A stretch of 64,000 nucleotides of DNA. It comes from Microbacterium sp. EST19A (GTDB lineage: Bacteria > Actinomycetota > Actinomycetes > Actinomycetales > Microbacteriaceae). Positions 13,251 to 20,144 of the stretch are shown piece by piece. The DNA lies in contig NZ_JAHXYZ010000003.1 in the NCBI RefSeq assembly GCF_019969685.1, positions 124,001 to 188,000 on the forward strand, written 5' to 3'. The position numbers were made by a program, and so were the translations under genes. Under the pieces are notes generated by a model. The model had not been told where the DNA came from. It saw only the letters and a program-made list of their open reading frames with translations, and searched no databases. Each line of letters begins with the position of its first letter. The stretch's first letter is position 1.

Positions 13251-13278
13251 GTGCGGCGGGGCTCCGGCCCCGCTGCAC
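13251..13278 (+). terminator. GC-rich hairpin after tpiA
   Basis: GCGGGGC (13256-13262) pairs with GCCCCGC (13267-13273), extended outward by GTGC/GCAC. It starts directly after the tpiA stop and precedes the secG promoter. No T tract, so termination may be partial. Confidence 0.55.
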
Positions 13279-13280
13279 CG

Positions 13281-13286
13281 TATACT
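13281..13286 (+). promoter_or_regulatory. secG -10 box
   Basis: TATACT, close to consensus, 45 bases before the secG GTG. Separates secG-rbpA from the glycolytic genes as a transcription unit. Confidence 0.55.
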
Positions 13287-13331
13287 TGACCGTTACGGGG
13301 GCGCACCTGCCCCAGCGAAAGGCTCTTTCTC

Positions 13332-13580
13332 GTGGCAATTCTCGAGTTCGTTCTGCAGGTCGTGCTGGGTATCACCAGCGTCCTGCTGACCCTCCTCATC
13401 CTCTTGCACAAGGGTCGCGGTGGCGGCCTCTCCGACATGTTCGGCGGAGGAATGACCTCTGCGGTCGGATCCTCCGGTCTTGCGGAGCGGAACCTGAACC
13501 GCTTCACCGTCGTCCTCGCGCTGACCTGGTTCGTCGCCATCGTCGCGCTCGGACTCATCACGAAGTTCGAGGTGATCTGA
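13332..13580 (+). CDS. secG: preprotein translocase subunit SecG
   Basis: 82 residues with two membrane segments (about 5-26 and 55-75) separated by the conserved cytosolic glycine-rich loop (LLHKGRGGGLSDMFGGG). SecG is the small non-essential subunit of the SecYEG channel. The position after gap-pgk-tpiA is typical for Gram-positive bacteria. The GTG start follows GAAAGG. The stop overlaps the ATG of rbpA. Confidence 0.96.
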   Translation: MAILEFVLQVVLGITSVLLTLLILLHKGRGGGLSDMFGGGMTSAVGSSGLAERNLNRFTVVLALTWFVAIVALGLITKFEVI

Positions 13581-13933
13581 TGGCTACCGGTGGTAACGCC
13601 ATTCGCGGAACCCGTGTCGGTTCCGGCCCCATGGGCGAGCAGGACCACGGCTACCATGCCGACCGCATCGCGGTGTCGTACTGGGACGGTCTCGGCAACG
13701 AGACGGTCCGCTACTTCGCCGCCGGTCTCCCCGAAGAGGAGATCCCCGAGACGATCGACCACCCCCAGTCGGGTCTGCCGGCCGGTCGCGACAAGGAGAA
13801 CCCTCCTGCCCTCGCGAAGGCCGAGCCGTACAAGACGCACCTCGCCTACGTGAAGGAGCGCCGCACCGACGAGGAAGCCGTCCAGCTCCTCGAGGATGCG
13901 CTCACGCAGCTTCGCGAGCGACGGGGCCAGTGA
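13580..13933 (+). CDS. rbpA: RNA polymerase-binding protein RbpA
   Basis: 117 residues, family length. RbpA is an actinobacterial protein that binds RNA polymerase and the primary sigma factor and stabilises the open complex. Recognisable parts are the basic N-terminal tail (GGNAIRGTRVGSGPMGE), the central Ala-Ser/Tyr core (RIAVSYWDGLGNETVRYF) and the acidic C-terminal sigma-interaction helix (KTHLAYVKERRTDEEAV). ATG overlaps the secG stop. It is a strong taxonomic marker for Actinobacteria. Confidence 0.96.
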   Translation: MATGGNAIRGTRVGSGPMGEQDHGYHADRIAVSYWDGLGNETVRYFAAGLPEEEIPETIDHPQSGLPAGRDKENPPALAKAEPYKTHLAYVKERRTDEEAVQLLEDALTQLRERRGQ

Positions 13934-13950
13934 CCTCCTGAACTGATGTC

Positions 13951-13986
13951 GAAGAAGCCGCCGCGAGAGATCGCGGCGGCTTCTTC
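13951..13986. terminator. bidirectional terminator between rbpA and the HEVGH gene
   Basis: Sixteen-base perfect arms (13951-13966 and 13971-13986) around a GAGA tetraloop, beginning GAAGAAGCC and ending GGCTTCTTC. It can serve the converging genes on both strands. Confidence 0.88.
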
Positions 13987-14003
13987 CGTTCAGAGGCGAC
14001 GAC

Positions 14004-15236
14004 TCAGCGGCATCCGGCTGCGGCGTCGATGTAGCCCTGCGGCGGGTAGCCGTAGGCCCAGACGCCGTTCGCGTCGTCGGTGTAGCCCATGCTGATGGCC
14101 CAGGCGGTCGCCCACTTCTCGATGCTGTCCTGCGTCGACGAGTCGTACATGTCCTCGCACTTGACGCTGATCGCGTGTCCGACCTCGTGGGCCACGAGCG
14201 CCTTGCTCCGGTCGGCCGGCCACTGCTCGGCGACCGAGTTCGACAGCTGGATCACCGAGCGGCCGGGATCATCCCACCACCATGTCGTGTACCCGCCCAT
14301 GCTGCCGTTGTACCCGGCGCCGTTGACGACCGGGGCCCAGTCGAACTCCAGCAGCACGCCGGGGGCGAGCGCTCGAGCGAAGGCCTCGATCTCCAGACGG
14401 GCGTTCATCAGCGGTCCCGACTTCTCAGCGAACTCCTCCGCCTCGGTCGACACGACGAGCGCGGCGGCGCTCTGCAGAGTGCTGTAGGTCGTGACCGCGA
14501 CGTCGTCGATGGTCGTCGTGGCGATCGCGGCGGCGGCAGCATCGCGGAGAGCGATGACGGCATCGTTGCGCGCGGAGATGTGCGCGGCCTCGAAGGCGGT
14601 CGCGGCCTCGCCGGCCGAGGCCAGGAGCGAGACGCCGCTCTCGGTGACCGTGTCCGACGCCGTCGCGACGTCGGATGCCTCGGCGAGCAGGTCGTCGGCG
14701 AGCGCCCGAGCCTCGTCGCTGCCCTTCTCGAGCTCCGCACTCGCGCCGAAGAGCTCCCAGAACCAGGTCGGCTTCTCGCCCGTGGCGGGTACGTCGGTGG
14801 CGATCAGCTCTTCGGCCTCCGACGTGGCGGTCTCGGCATCGGCGACCGCGCTCGTGAGCGCTTCCTCCGTCTCCGGTGGGGCGACGATGGCCTCGTTCTC
14901 GCTGGCGAGGATCAGCCCGGCCGAATCGACCAGGGTCTGCAGGTCGGTGTTCTCGGTGCGGAGCTGCGTCTTCTCGCTGTTCGCCGCGGCCACGGCATCC
15001 GCATGGTTCTCGGCGGCGGTGTCGTAGCCGAGGCTGGCGGAGACCTGCGTGATGGCCAATGCCGCGATCACGGCGGCTCCGCCGACCAGGCCGAGGATGA
15101 GCCCGGTGCGCTTCCGCCGCGGCGTGCGCGGGAGAGCGGCGGATGCTTCGCCGCCCGAGAAACGGGCGGACAGCTCGTGTCCGCCCAGAGGCACGGATGC
15201 CGGAGCCTCGGGTCCTGGTGGGGGGAGAGCGGTCAC
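14004..15236 (-). CDS. membrane-anchored putative zinc metalloprotease (HEVGH)
   Basis: 410 residues, no family I can name. Residues 1-42 are a proline-rich cytosolic tail ending in RRKR; one membrane segment follows (about 43-65). Next comes a long Ala/Glu/Asp-rich, largely helical region to about residue 285, with coiled-coil character in KTQLRTENTDLQTL. The last 110 residues form a compact domain with HEVGH at 350-354 and E373 in an EKWATAWA helix, which fits an HExxH...E zincin arrangement. It contains WWWDDPGRS and Cys residues compatible with an exported location. GTG start with GAGGA upstream. Activity is inferred from the motif only. Confidence 0.75.
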   Translation of the reverse strand: MTALPPPGPEAPASVPLGGHELSARFSGGEASAALPRTPRRKRTGLILGLVGGAAVIAALAITQVSASLGYDTAAENHADAVAAANSEKTQLRTENTDLQTLVDSAGLILASENEAIVAPPETEEALTSAVADAETATSEAEELIATDVPATGEKPTWFWELFGASAELEKGSDEARALADDLLAEASDVATASDTVTESGVSLLASAGEAATAFEAAHISARNDAVIALRDAAAAAIATTTIDDVAVTTYSTLQSAAALVVSTEAEEFAEKSGPLMNARLEIEAFARALAPGVLLEFDWAPVVNGAGYNGSMGGYTTWWWDDPGRSVIQLSNSVAEQWPADRSKALVAHEVGHAISVKCEDMYDSSTQDSIEKWATAWAISMGYTDDANGVWAYGYPPQGYIDAAAGCR

Positions 15237-15298
15237 GTCGTCCTCATTCGGTCGGCCTCACGGTCGGTGCTGCATCATGCGCACTGCCAGAGTATGCG

Positions 15299-15329
15299 AG
15301 AAGGCCCCCACCATGCGGTGGGGGCCTTC
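15299..15329 (-). terminator. terminator of tRNA-Gly
   Basis: GAAGGCCCCCACC and GGTGGGGGCCTTC arms around a four-base loop, just 3' of tRNA-Gly on its own strand. It also separates that tRNA from the HEVGH gene. Confidence 0.8.
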
Positions 15330-15337
15330 TGAGGCGG

Positions 15338-15408
15338 AGGGGCTGACGGGAATCGAACCCGCATCATTAGTTTGGAAGACTAAGGCTTTACCACTAAGCT
15401 ACAGCCCC
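15338..15408 (-). tRNA. tRNA-Gly (TCC)
   Basis: Reading the minus strand, the acceptor arms GGGGCTG/CAGCCCC pair fully. The anticodon stem TTAGT/ACTAA encloses loop CTTCCAA with anticodon TCC, and the T arm GCGGG-TTCGATT-CCCGT is intact. The discriminator is U, as usual for tRNA-Gly. CCA is not encoded. 71 bases. Decodes GGA, and GGG by wobble. Confidence 0.96.
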
Positions 15409-15412
15409 GAAT

Positions 15413-15445
15413 CCTGGTTCACTTCGACAGGCTCAGTGACCCAGG
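15413..15445. repeat. REP-like hairpin between two tRNA genes
   Basis: Arms CCTGGTTCACT (15413-15423) and AGTGACCCAGG (15435-15445) pair with one G-T, closing over a loop that reads TCGACAGGCTC. Short palindromes with this core (TTCGACAGGCTCAG) are, from memory, dispersed intergenic repeats in many Microbacteriaceae. Only one copy is visible in this window, so repeat status is inference. Confidence 0.45.
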
Positions 15446-15512
15446 GATCGGCCCGGAGTCGTAACTCCGGCGTCATCGATCATACCGGACCGTGAGGGGT
15501 GCTCCTGTCCGT

Positions 15513-15518
15513 TAGACT
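15513..15518 (+). promoter_or_regulatory. -10 box for tRNA-Pro
   Basis: TAGACT, ending 30 bases before the mature 5' end of tRNA-Pro. It may also feed trigger factor. Confidence 0.5.
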
Positions 15519-15548
15519 CGATGGGGCTGAATCTGCGCGCGGATTCCC

Positions 15549-15622
15549 CGGGGCGTAGCTCAGCTTGGTAGAGCGCCCGCTTTGGGAGCGGGAGGTCGCA
15601 GGTTCAACTCCTGTCGCCCCGA
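15549..15622 (+). tRNA. tRNA-Pro (TGG)
   Basis: Acceptor arms CGGGGCG/CGCCCCG, D arm with GCTC...GAGC, anticodon stem CCGC/GCGG with loop TTTGGGA giving anticodon TGG, and T loop TTCAACT. Discriminator A, CCA not encoded, 74 bases. It lies 62 bases upstream of tig, an arrangement that is common in actinobacteria. Confidence 0.96.
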
Positions 15623-15684
15623 CACGGCATCTTCAGCCTGACAGCCGCGTTCACTCGCGGAGACAACAAGGAGAACACACCAGC

Positions 15685-17154
15685 ATGGCGAACAGCACCG
15701 TCGAGAAGCTGACCCCGACCCGGGTCAAGCTCAGCATCACGGTCACCCCTGACGACCTCAAGCCGAGCATCGCTCACGCGTATGAGCACATCGCTCAGGA
15801 CGTCCAGATCCCCGGCTTCCGCAAGGGCAAGGTCCCGGCCCCGATCATCGATCAGCGCATCGGTCGCGGCGCGGTCATCGAGCACGCCGTCAACGAGGGC
15901 CTCGACAAGTTCTTCCGCGAGGCGAGCGCCGAGCACAAGCTGCGCGTGGTCGGTCGCCCTGCGGCTGACATCACGCAGTGGCCGAACGAGAAGGACTTCT
16001 CCGGCGACCTGCTCGTCGACGTCGAGGTCGACGTGCGTCCCGACATCGAGATCCCCTCGTACGAGGGCATCACGGTGACGGTCGACGCCGTCGAGGCCGA
16101 TGAGGCCGCACTCGACGCCGAACTCGAGAACATGCGCGCGCGCTTCGGCACGCTCGTCCCGGTCGACCGTCCGGCCGCGAAGGGCGACTTCGTCGACCTC
16201 GACCTCGTCGCCACGATCGACGGCGCCGAGATCGACCGCGCCGAGGGCGTCTCCTACGAGATCGGCTCCGGCGAGCTGCTCGAGGGCATCGACGACGCGA
16301 TCGAGTCGCTCACGGCGGGGGAGGACACCACGTTCCGCTCCGCTCTCGTCGGCGGCGACCACGCCGGTTCCGAGGCCGAGGTCTCCGTGACGGTCAAGGC
16401 CGTCAAGGAGCGCGAGCTCCCCGAGGCCGACGACGACTTCGCGCAGATCGCGAGCGAGTTCGACACGATCGCCGAGCTCCGCGCGAGCCTCGCCGAGCGC
16501 GTCGCGCAGCAGGGCGTCTTCACGCAGGGCTCCGCCGCACGCGACAAGCTCGTCGAGACGCTGCTCGAGCAGATCGACATCCCCGTGCCGCCGCAGCTCA
16601 TCGAGGACGAGGTGCACAACCACCTCGAGGGCGAGAACCGCCTCGAGGACGACGTGCACCGCGCCGAGGTCACCGAGGCGAGCGAGAAGCAGTTCCGCAC
16701 GCAGGTGCTGCTCGACACGATCGCCGAGCAGGCCGACGTGCAGGTCTCGCAGGAGGAGCTGAGCCAGTACCTCATCCAGTCCGCGTCGCAGTACGGCATG
16801 GCGCCGCAGGAGTTCGTCGAGGCGCTGCAGTCGTCGAACCAGCTGCCGGCACTCGTCGGCGAGGTCGCCCGCAACAAGGCGCTCGCGATCGCGCTCGGCA
16901 AGGTGAAGGTCGTCGACACCAACGGCAAGACCGTGGACCTCTCCGACTTCATCGTCACCGACGACGAGGCCGAGGCGGCAGACGAGGCTTCGGCCGAGGA
17001 GAAGCCCGCCAAGAAGCCGGCCGCGAAGAAGCCCGCTGCCAAGAAGGCTCCGGCCAAGAAGGCCGACGACGCGGAGGCGGCTGAGAAGCCGGCCGCGAAG
17101 AAGCCCGCCGCCAAGAAGGCTCCGGCCAAGAAGGCGGCCGACAAGGCCGAGTGA
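15685..17154 (+). CDS. tig: trigger factor (ribosome-associated chaperone)
   Basis: 489 residues, about 55 longer than E. coli Tig because of an unusual tail. The ribosome-docking signature GFRKGKVP is at residues 45-52, the FKBP-like PPIase domain runs about 150-245 (KGDFVDLDL, YEIGSGELLEGID), and the helical arms follow to about 430. From residue 436 the protein becomes Lys/Ala/Pro-rich with AKKPAAKK- and AKKAPAKK-type repeats, resembling histone H1 tails. ATG at 15685 has AAGGAG upstream; the open frame before it runs through the tRNA gene and is not coding. It heads the tig-clpP1-clpP2 neighbourhood. Confidence 0.97.
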   Translation: MANSTVEKLTPTRVKLSITVTPDDLKPSIAHAYEHIAQDVQIPGFRKGKVPAPIIDQRIGRGAVIEHAVNEGLDKFFREASAEHKLRVVGRPAADITQWPNEKDFSGDLLVDVEVDVRPDIEIPSYEGITVTVDAVEADEAALDAELENMRARFGTLVPVDRPAAKGDFVDLDLVATIDGAEIDRAEGVSYEIGSGELLEGIDDAIESLTAGEDTTFRSALVGGDHAGSEAEVSVTVKAVKERELPEADDDFAQIASEFDTIAELRASLAERVAQQGVFTQGSAARDKLVETLLEQIDIPVPPQLIEDEVHNHLEGENRLEDDVHRAEVTEASEKQFRTQVLLDTIAEQADVQVSQEELSQYLIQSASQYGMAPQEFVEALQSSNQLPALVGEVARNKALAIALGKVKVVDTNGKTVDLSDFIVTDDEAEAADEASAEEKPAKKPAAKKPAAKKAPAKKADDAEAAEKPAAKKPAAKKAPAKKAADKAE

Positions 17155-17172
17155 TCGGACACGATCCAGTGA

Positions 17173-17202
17173 AGAGGGCGGATGCTGCGGCATCCGCCCT
17201 CT
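17173..17202 (+). terminator. terminator after tig
   Basis: Thirteen-base perfect arms starting AGAGGGCGGATGC, loop TGCG, followed by TTCG. It lies 19 bases after the tig stop and blocks read-through into the TPR gene. Confidence 0.85.
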
Positions 17203-17219
17203 TTCGCATCGAGGGAGAG

Positions 17220-17720
17220 ATGAGCATGAAGAGCTGGGACGAGCGGATCGACGACGCGTGGGCGGATGCCGCCGGCGACGAGGTGGGCGACGACACGATC
17301 GCGCGCATCGACGCCCTCGCGGCCGAGCGCGGAGCGGACGACGCCCGGGCCGAGTTCGAGCGGGCGGGTGCCCGGGATTCGGCGGGACGACCGGCCGAGG
17401 CCGTGGTCCTGTATCGGCGGGCACTGTCTCTCGGTCTGGACGACGAGCATCGTCCGCAGTGCGTGATCCAGCTGGCGAGCTCGCTGCGGAACCTCGGCGA
17501 GTACGACGAGGCGCTCGACGTGATCCGTGCCGAGGCGGAGCTCTCCGCGGACGGCCCGTACCGCGACGCGGTCGCGACCGTGCACGCCCTCATCCTCGCC
17601 AGCGCCGGTCGACCCGCGCAGGGACTCTCGGTGGCTCTTCTCGCCCTCGTGCCGCACCTCCCGCGCTACCACCGGTCGATGACCGCCTACGCGCTCGAGA
17701 TCGCCGACTCCGACACCTGA
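17220..17720 (+). CDS. tetratricopeptide-repeat protein
   Basis: 166 residues of helical hairpins. TPR-like pairs are visible at GRPAEAVVLYRRALSLGL, RPQCVIQLASSLRNLGEYDE and YRDAVATVHALILASAGRP. No signal peptide or membrane segment, so probably a cytosolic scaffold. Conserved company between tig and clpP hints at a link with protein quality control, by position only. ATG at 17220 follows GAGGGAGAG; the open frame upstream runs through the tig terminator. Confidence 0.82.
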   Translation: MSMKSWDERIDDAWADAAGDEVGDDTIARIDALAAERGADDARAEFERAGARDSAGRPAEAVVLYRRALSLGLDDEHRPQCVIQLASSLRNLGEYDEALDVIRAEAELSADGPYRDAVATVHALILASAGRPAQGLSVALLALVPHLPRYHRSMTAYALEIADSDT

Positions 17721-17763
17721 TATGCCGACGGCGAACACGGCCTGGGCGCCGCGTCTGCGCCGG

Positions 17764-17769
17764 TAGATT
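17764..17769 (+). promoter_or_regulatory. clpP1 -10 box
   Basis: TAGATT 31 bases before the clpP1 ATG. A short leader ends with CAGGAG as Shine-Dalgarno. I see no clear ClgR operator upstream, although ClgR control of clpP1P2 is known in actinobacteria. Confidence 0.45.
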
Positions 17770-17799
17770 CGAAGCACGAACACGGAAACAGGAGCTGAA

Positions 17800-18396
17800 A
17801 TGGCTGCAGAACCCCTTGTCGCGACGAGCGTCTTCGACAGGCTGCTGAAGGATCGCATCATCTGGCTTGGTTCAGAGGTGCGTGACCAGAACGCCAACGA
17901 GATCTGCGCGAAGATCCTTCTTCTCGCCGCGGAAGACTCAGAGAAAGACATCTACCTCTACATCAACTCGCCCGGTGGCTCGATCACCGCGGGCATGGCG
18001 ATCTACGACACCATGCAGTTCGTGCCGAACGACATCGTCACCGTCGGCATCGGCATGGCCGCGTCGATGGGCCAGCTGCTGCTCACGAGCGGCACGAAGG
18101 GCAAGCGTTACATCACCCCGAACGCCCGCGTCCTCCTGCACCAGCCCCACGGCGGGTTCGGCGGCACGTCGAGCGACATCCAGACGCAGGCGCAGCTCAT
18201 CCTCTCGATGAAGAAGCGCCTCGCCGAGATCACGGCGGGTCAGACCGGCAAGTCGGTCGAGACGATCAACGCCGACGGTGACCGCGACCGCTGGTTCACC
18301 GCCGAGGAGGCCCTCGAGTACGGCTTCGTCGACCACATCCGCGAGCATGCCAGCGATGTGACCGGCGGCGGCGGCACCGCGGACGACGCAGAGTAA
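17800..18396 (+). CDS. clpP1: ATP-dependent Clp protease proteolytic subunit 1
   Basis: 198 residues. The catalytic triad is readable: Ser in GMAASMGQ (~89), His in LLHQPHGG (~114), Asp in DGDRDRW (~163). Actinobacteria form a mixed ClpP1-ClpP2 tetradecamer that needs both rings, and degrades substrates unfolded by ClpX or ClpC. The C-terminus ends in a Gly/Asp-rich tail (TGGGGTADDAE). clpP2 follows after 20 bases, and clpX lies 4.5 kb downstream rather than adjacent. Confidence 0.97.
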   Translation: MAAEPLVATSVFDRLLKDRIIWLGSEVRDQNANEICAKILLLAAEDSEKDIYLYINSPGGSITAGMAIYDTMQFVPNDIVTVGIGMAASMGQLLLTSGTKGKRYITPNARVLLHQPHGGFGGTSSDIQTQAQLILSMKKRLAEITAGQTGKSVETINADGDRDRWFTAEEALEYGFVDHIREHASDVTGGGGTADDAE

Positions 18397-18416
18397 TCCG
18401 GATTCGAGAGGACATC

Positions 18417-19058
18417 ATGTACACCCCCACTTTCCAATCCGCAGGAACCCTGCCGTCCAGCCGCTACGTGCTCCCGCAGTTCGAGGAGCGCACCGCTTAC
18501 GGCTTCAAGCGCCAGGACCCGTACAACAAGCTCTTCGAAGACCGTGTGATCTTCCTGGGCGTGCAGGTCGACGACGCTTCCGCCGACGACGTGATGGCGC
18601 AGCTGCTCGTCCTGGAGAGCCAGGACGCCGAGCGCGACATCACGATGTACATCAACTCGCCCGGTGGCTCGTTCACCGCCATGACGGCGATCTACGACAC
18701 GATGCAGTACGTCGCGCCGCAGATCCAGACCGTCGTGCTCGGCCAGGCGGCATCCGCCGCGTCGGTGCTGCTCGCAGCCGGCGCGCCCGGCAAGCGCCTC
18801 GCGCTTCCGAACGCCCGCGTGCTGATCCACCAGCCGGCGATGGGGGAGGCCGGCCAGGGCCAGGCTTCTGACATCGAGATCCAGGCTGCGGAGATCCTCC
18901 GTATGCGCACCTGGCTCGAGGAGACCATGGCCAAGCACACCGGTCAGCCGGTGGAGAAGGTCAATCGCGACATCGATCGCGACAACATCCTCTCTGCCGA
19001 GCAGGCGCTCGAATACGGCATCGTCGATCAGGTGCTCACCACGCGCAAGCGCGTCTGA
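18417..19058 (+). CDS. clpP2: ATP-dependent Clp protease proteolytic subunit 2
   Basis: 213 residues with an N-terminal extension of about 15 residues relative to ClpP1, which may include a propeptide. Catalytic residues sit in GQAASAASVLL (Ser), LIHQPAMGEAGQGQ (His) and DIDRDNIL (Asp). It is co-transcribed with clpP1, has a GAGAGGA site before ATG 18417, and ends at a strong terminator. Confidence 0.97.
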   Translation: MYTPTFQSAGTLPSSRYVLPQFEERTAYGFKRQDPYNKLFEDRVIFLGVQVDDASADDVMAQLLVLESQDAERDITMYINSPGGSFTAMTAIYDTMQYVAPQIQTVVLGQAASAASVLLAAGAPGKRLALPNARVLIHQPAMGEAGQGQASDIEIQAAEILRMRTWLEETMAKHTGQPVEKVNRDIDRDNILSAEQALEYGIVDQVLTTRKRV

Positions 19059-19071
19059 GCACGTCGAACCG

Positions 19072-19102
19072 AAGGGCGCCCGTCATCGCGACGGGCGCCC
19101 TT
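19072..19102 (+). terminator. terminator after clpP2
   Basis: Thirteen-base arms beginning AAGGGCGCCCGTC, loop ATCGC, ending in a TTTT run. Textbook intrinsic terminator. Confidence 0.92.
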
Positions 19103-19115
19103 TTCCGTTCCTGCG

Positions 19116-19188
19116 GATGCGCAACCGGCGTCGGCGTGACTGCGCATATGAGCAACGGGATGCGCGAACGCTGATCTCGACGTACTCT
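19116..19188 (+). promoter_or_regulatory. promoter and candidate operator of the deoC operon
   Basis: Three related sites lie before the SorC gene: GATGCGCAAC (19116-19125), TATGAGCAAC (19147-19156) and GATGCGCGAAC (19159-19169). An opposing TGCGCAT (19141-19147) makes an inverted repeat with the first. TACTCT at 19183-19188 is the likely -10, directly followed by a very strong Shine-Dalgarno (GGAGGAAGGAGG). Autoregulation by the downstream SorC protein is inference. Confidence 0.45.
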
Positions 19189-19208
19189 GGAGGAGGAAGG
19201 AGGATGCC

Positions 19209-20144
19209 GTGGAAGACGATCTGCTCATGGTCCGCGTCGCCGAGCTGTACTACGACGAGGACAAGACACAGGATGAGATCGGCGGACTCCTCAAGATCTC
19301 GCGCTGGAAGGTCGGCCGTCTGCTGACCCAGGCCCGCGAACGCGGCATCGTCCGCATCGAGATCGTGCACCCGCGCGCTCGGCGCCTGGGACTCGAGCGC
19401 CTGCTCGTCGACCGGTTCGACCTGGCCGATGCCGTCGTCGTGCCCGCGCCCGACGGCGATGACGGCACCCTCGAACGTGTCGCTCAGGCGGCCGCAGACT
19501 TTCTCGCCGCTCTTCGGCCCGCGCCGCGCACGCTCGGCGTGAGCTGGGGGCGCACGTTGCGGGCGGTCGCGGAGGCGCTCCCCGACGGCTGGGCGAACGG
19601 AGTCACCGTCGTGCAGCTCAATGGCGGCGTCAGCCTCAACCGTCGGTCCGGCGGTGCGGCCGGACTCGCCGTGACGATCGCGCAACGGGCCTCCGGCCAT
19701 GTGTCGCTGCTGCCGAGCCCGGCGATCCTCGAGCGCGTCGAGACGAAGCAGGCCATCGAGGCCGACCGCACGGTCGCAGCGATCCTCGAAGAGGCCGCGG
19801 AAGCGCAGGCCTTCCTCTTCACCGCAGGGCCCTGCGACGCGACATCCGCGCACGTCGAGAACGGATACCTCAGTGCTGAGGACGTGGAAGAGCTCGCGCG
19901 GCGCGGCGCCGTCGGCGACGTCCTCGGGCGCTACGTCGACGCCGAGGGCAACATCGTCGACTCGCAGCTCGACGCGCGCACGGTCGGCGTCTCGCTCGAC
20001 ACGCTGCGCGGAGCCAAGCGGGCGATCTTCGTCACGGCGGGCCCTGCCAAGCACGACATCGCACGCACAGTCGTGACCAGCGGCCTCTGCGGCGTTCTGG
20101 TGACCGATGAGACCACAGCACGAGCATTGTTGGAGGAACAGTGA
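19209..20144 (+). CDS. SorC/DeoR-type sugar-binding transcriptional regulator
   Basis: 311 residues. The N-terminal helix-turn-helix is at residues 16-45 (KTQDEIGGLLKISRWKVGRLL). The rest is the SorC sugar-phosphate-binding domain with GVSWGRTL (~109), VQLNGG (~137) and the C-terminal GVLVTDE. Bacillus DeoR, a SorC-family protein, represses deoxyribonucleoside genes and is released by deoxyribose-5-phosphate. The GTGA overlap with deoC here makes the same role likely. GTG start with a strong purine-rich site. Confidence 0.9.
   Translation: MEDDLLMVRVAELYYDEDKTQDEIGGLLKISRWKVGRLLTQARERGIVRIEIVHPRARRLGLERLLVDRFDLADAVVVPAPDGDDGTLERVAQAAADFLAALRPAPRTLGVSWGRTLRAVAEALPDGWANGVTVVQLNGGVSLNRRSGGAAGLAVTIAQRASGHVSLLPSPAILERVETKQAIEADRTVAAILEEAAEAQAFLFTAGPCDATSAHVENGYLSAEDVEELARRGAVGDVLGRYVDAEGNIVDSQLDARTVGVSLDTLRGAKRAIFVTAGPAKHDIARTVVTSGLCGVLVTDETTARALLEEQ

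Noticed and set aside
17014..17135. Repeats in the tig tail as a mobile or CRISPR-like repeat
   Set aside because: They are in-frame Lys/Ala/Pro codons with no spacer structure.
17151..17219. Upstream extension of the TPR protein to 17151
   Set aside because: It would run through the tig terminator; the ATG at 17220 has a good ribosome site.
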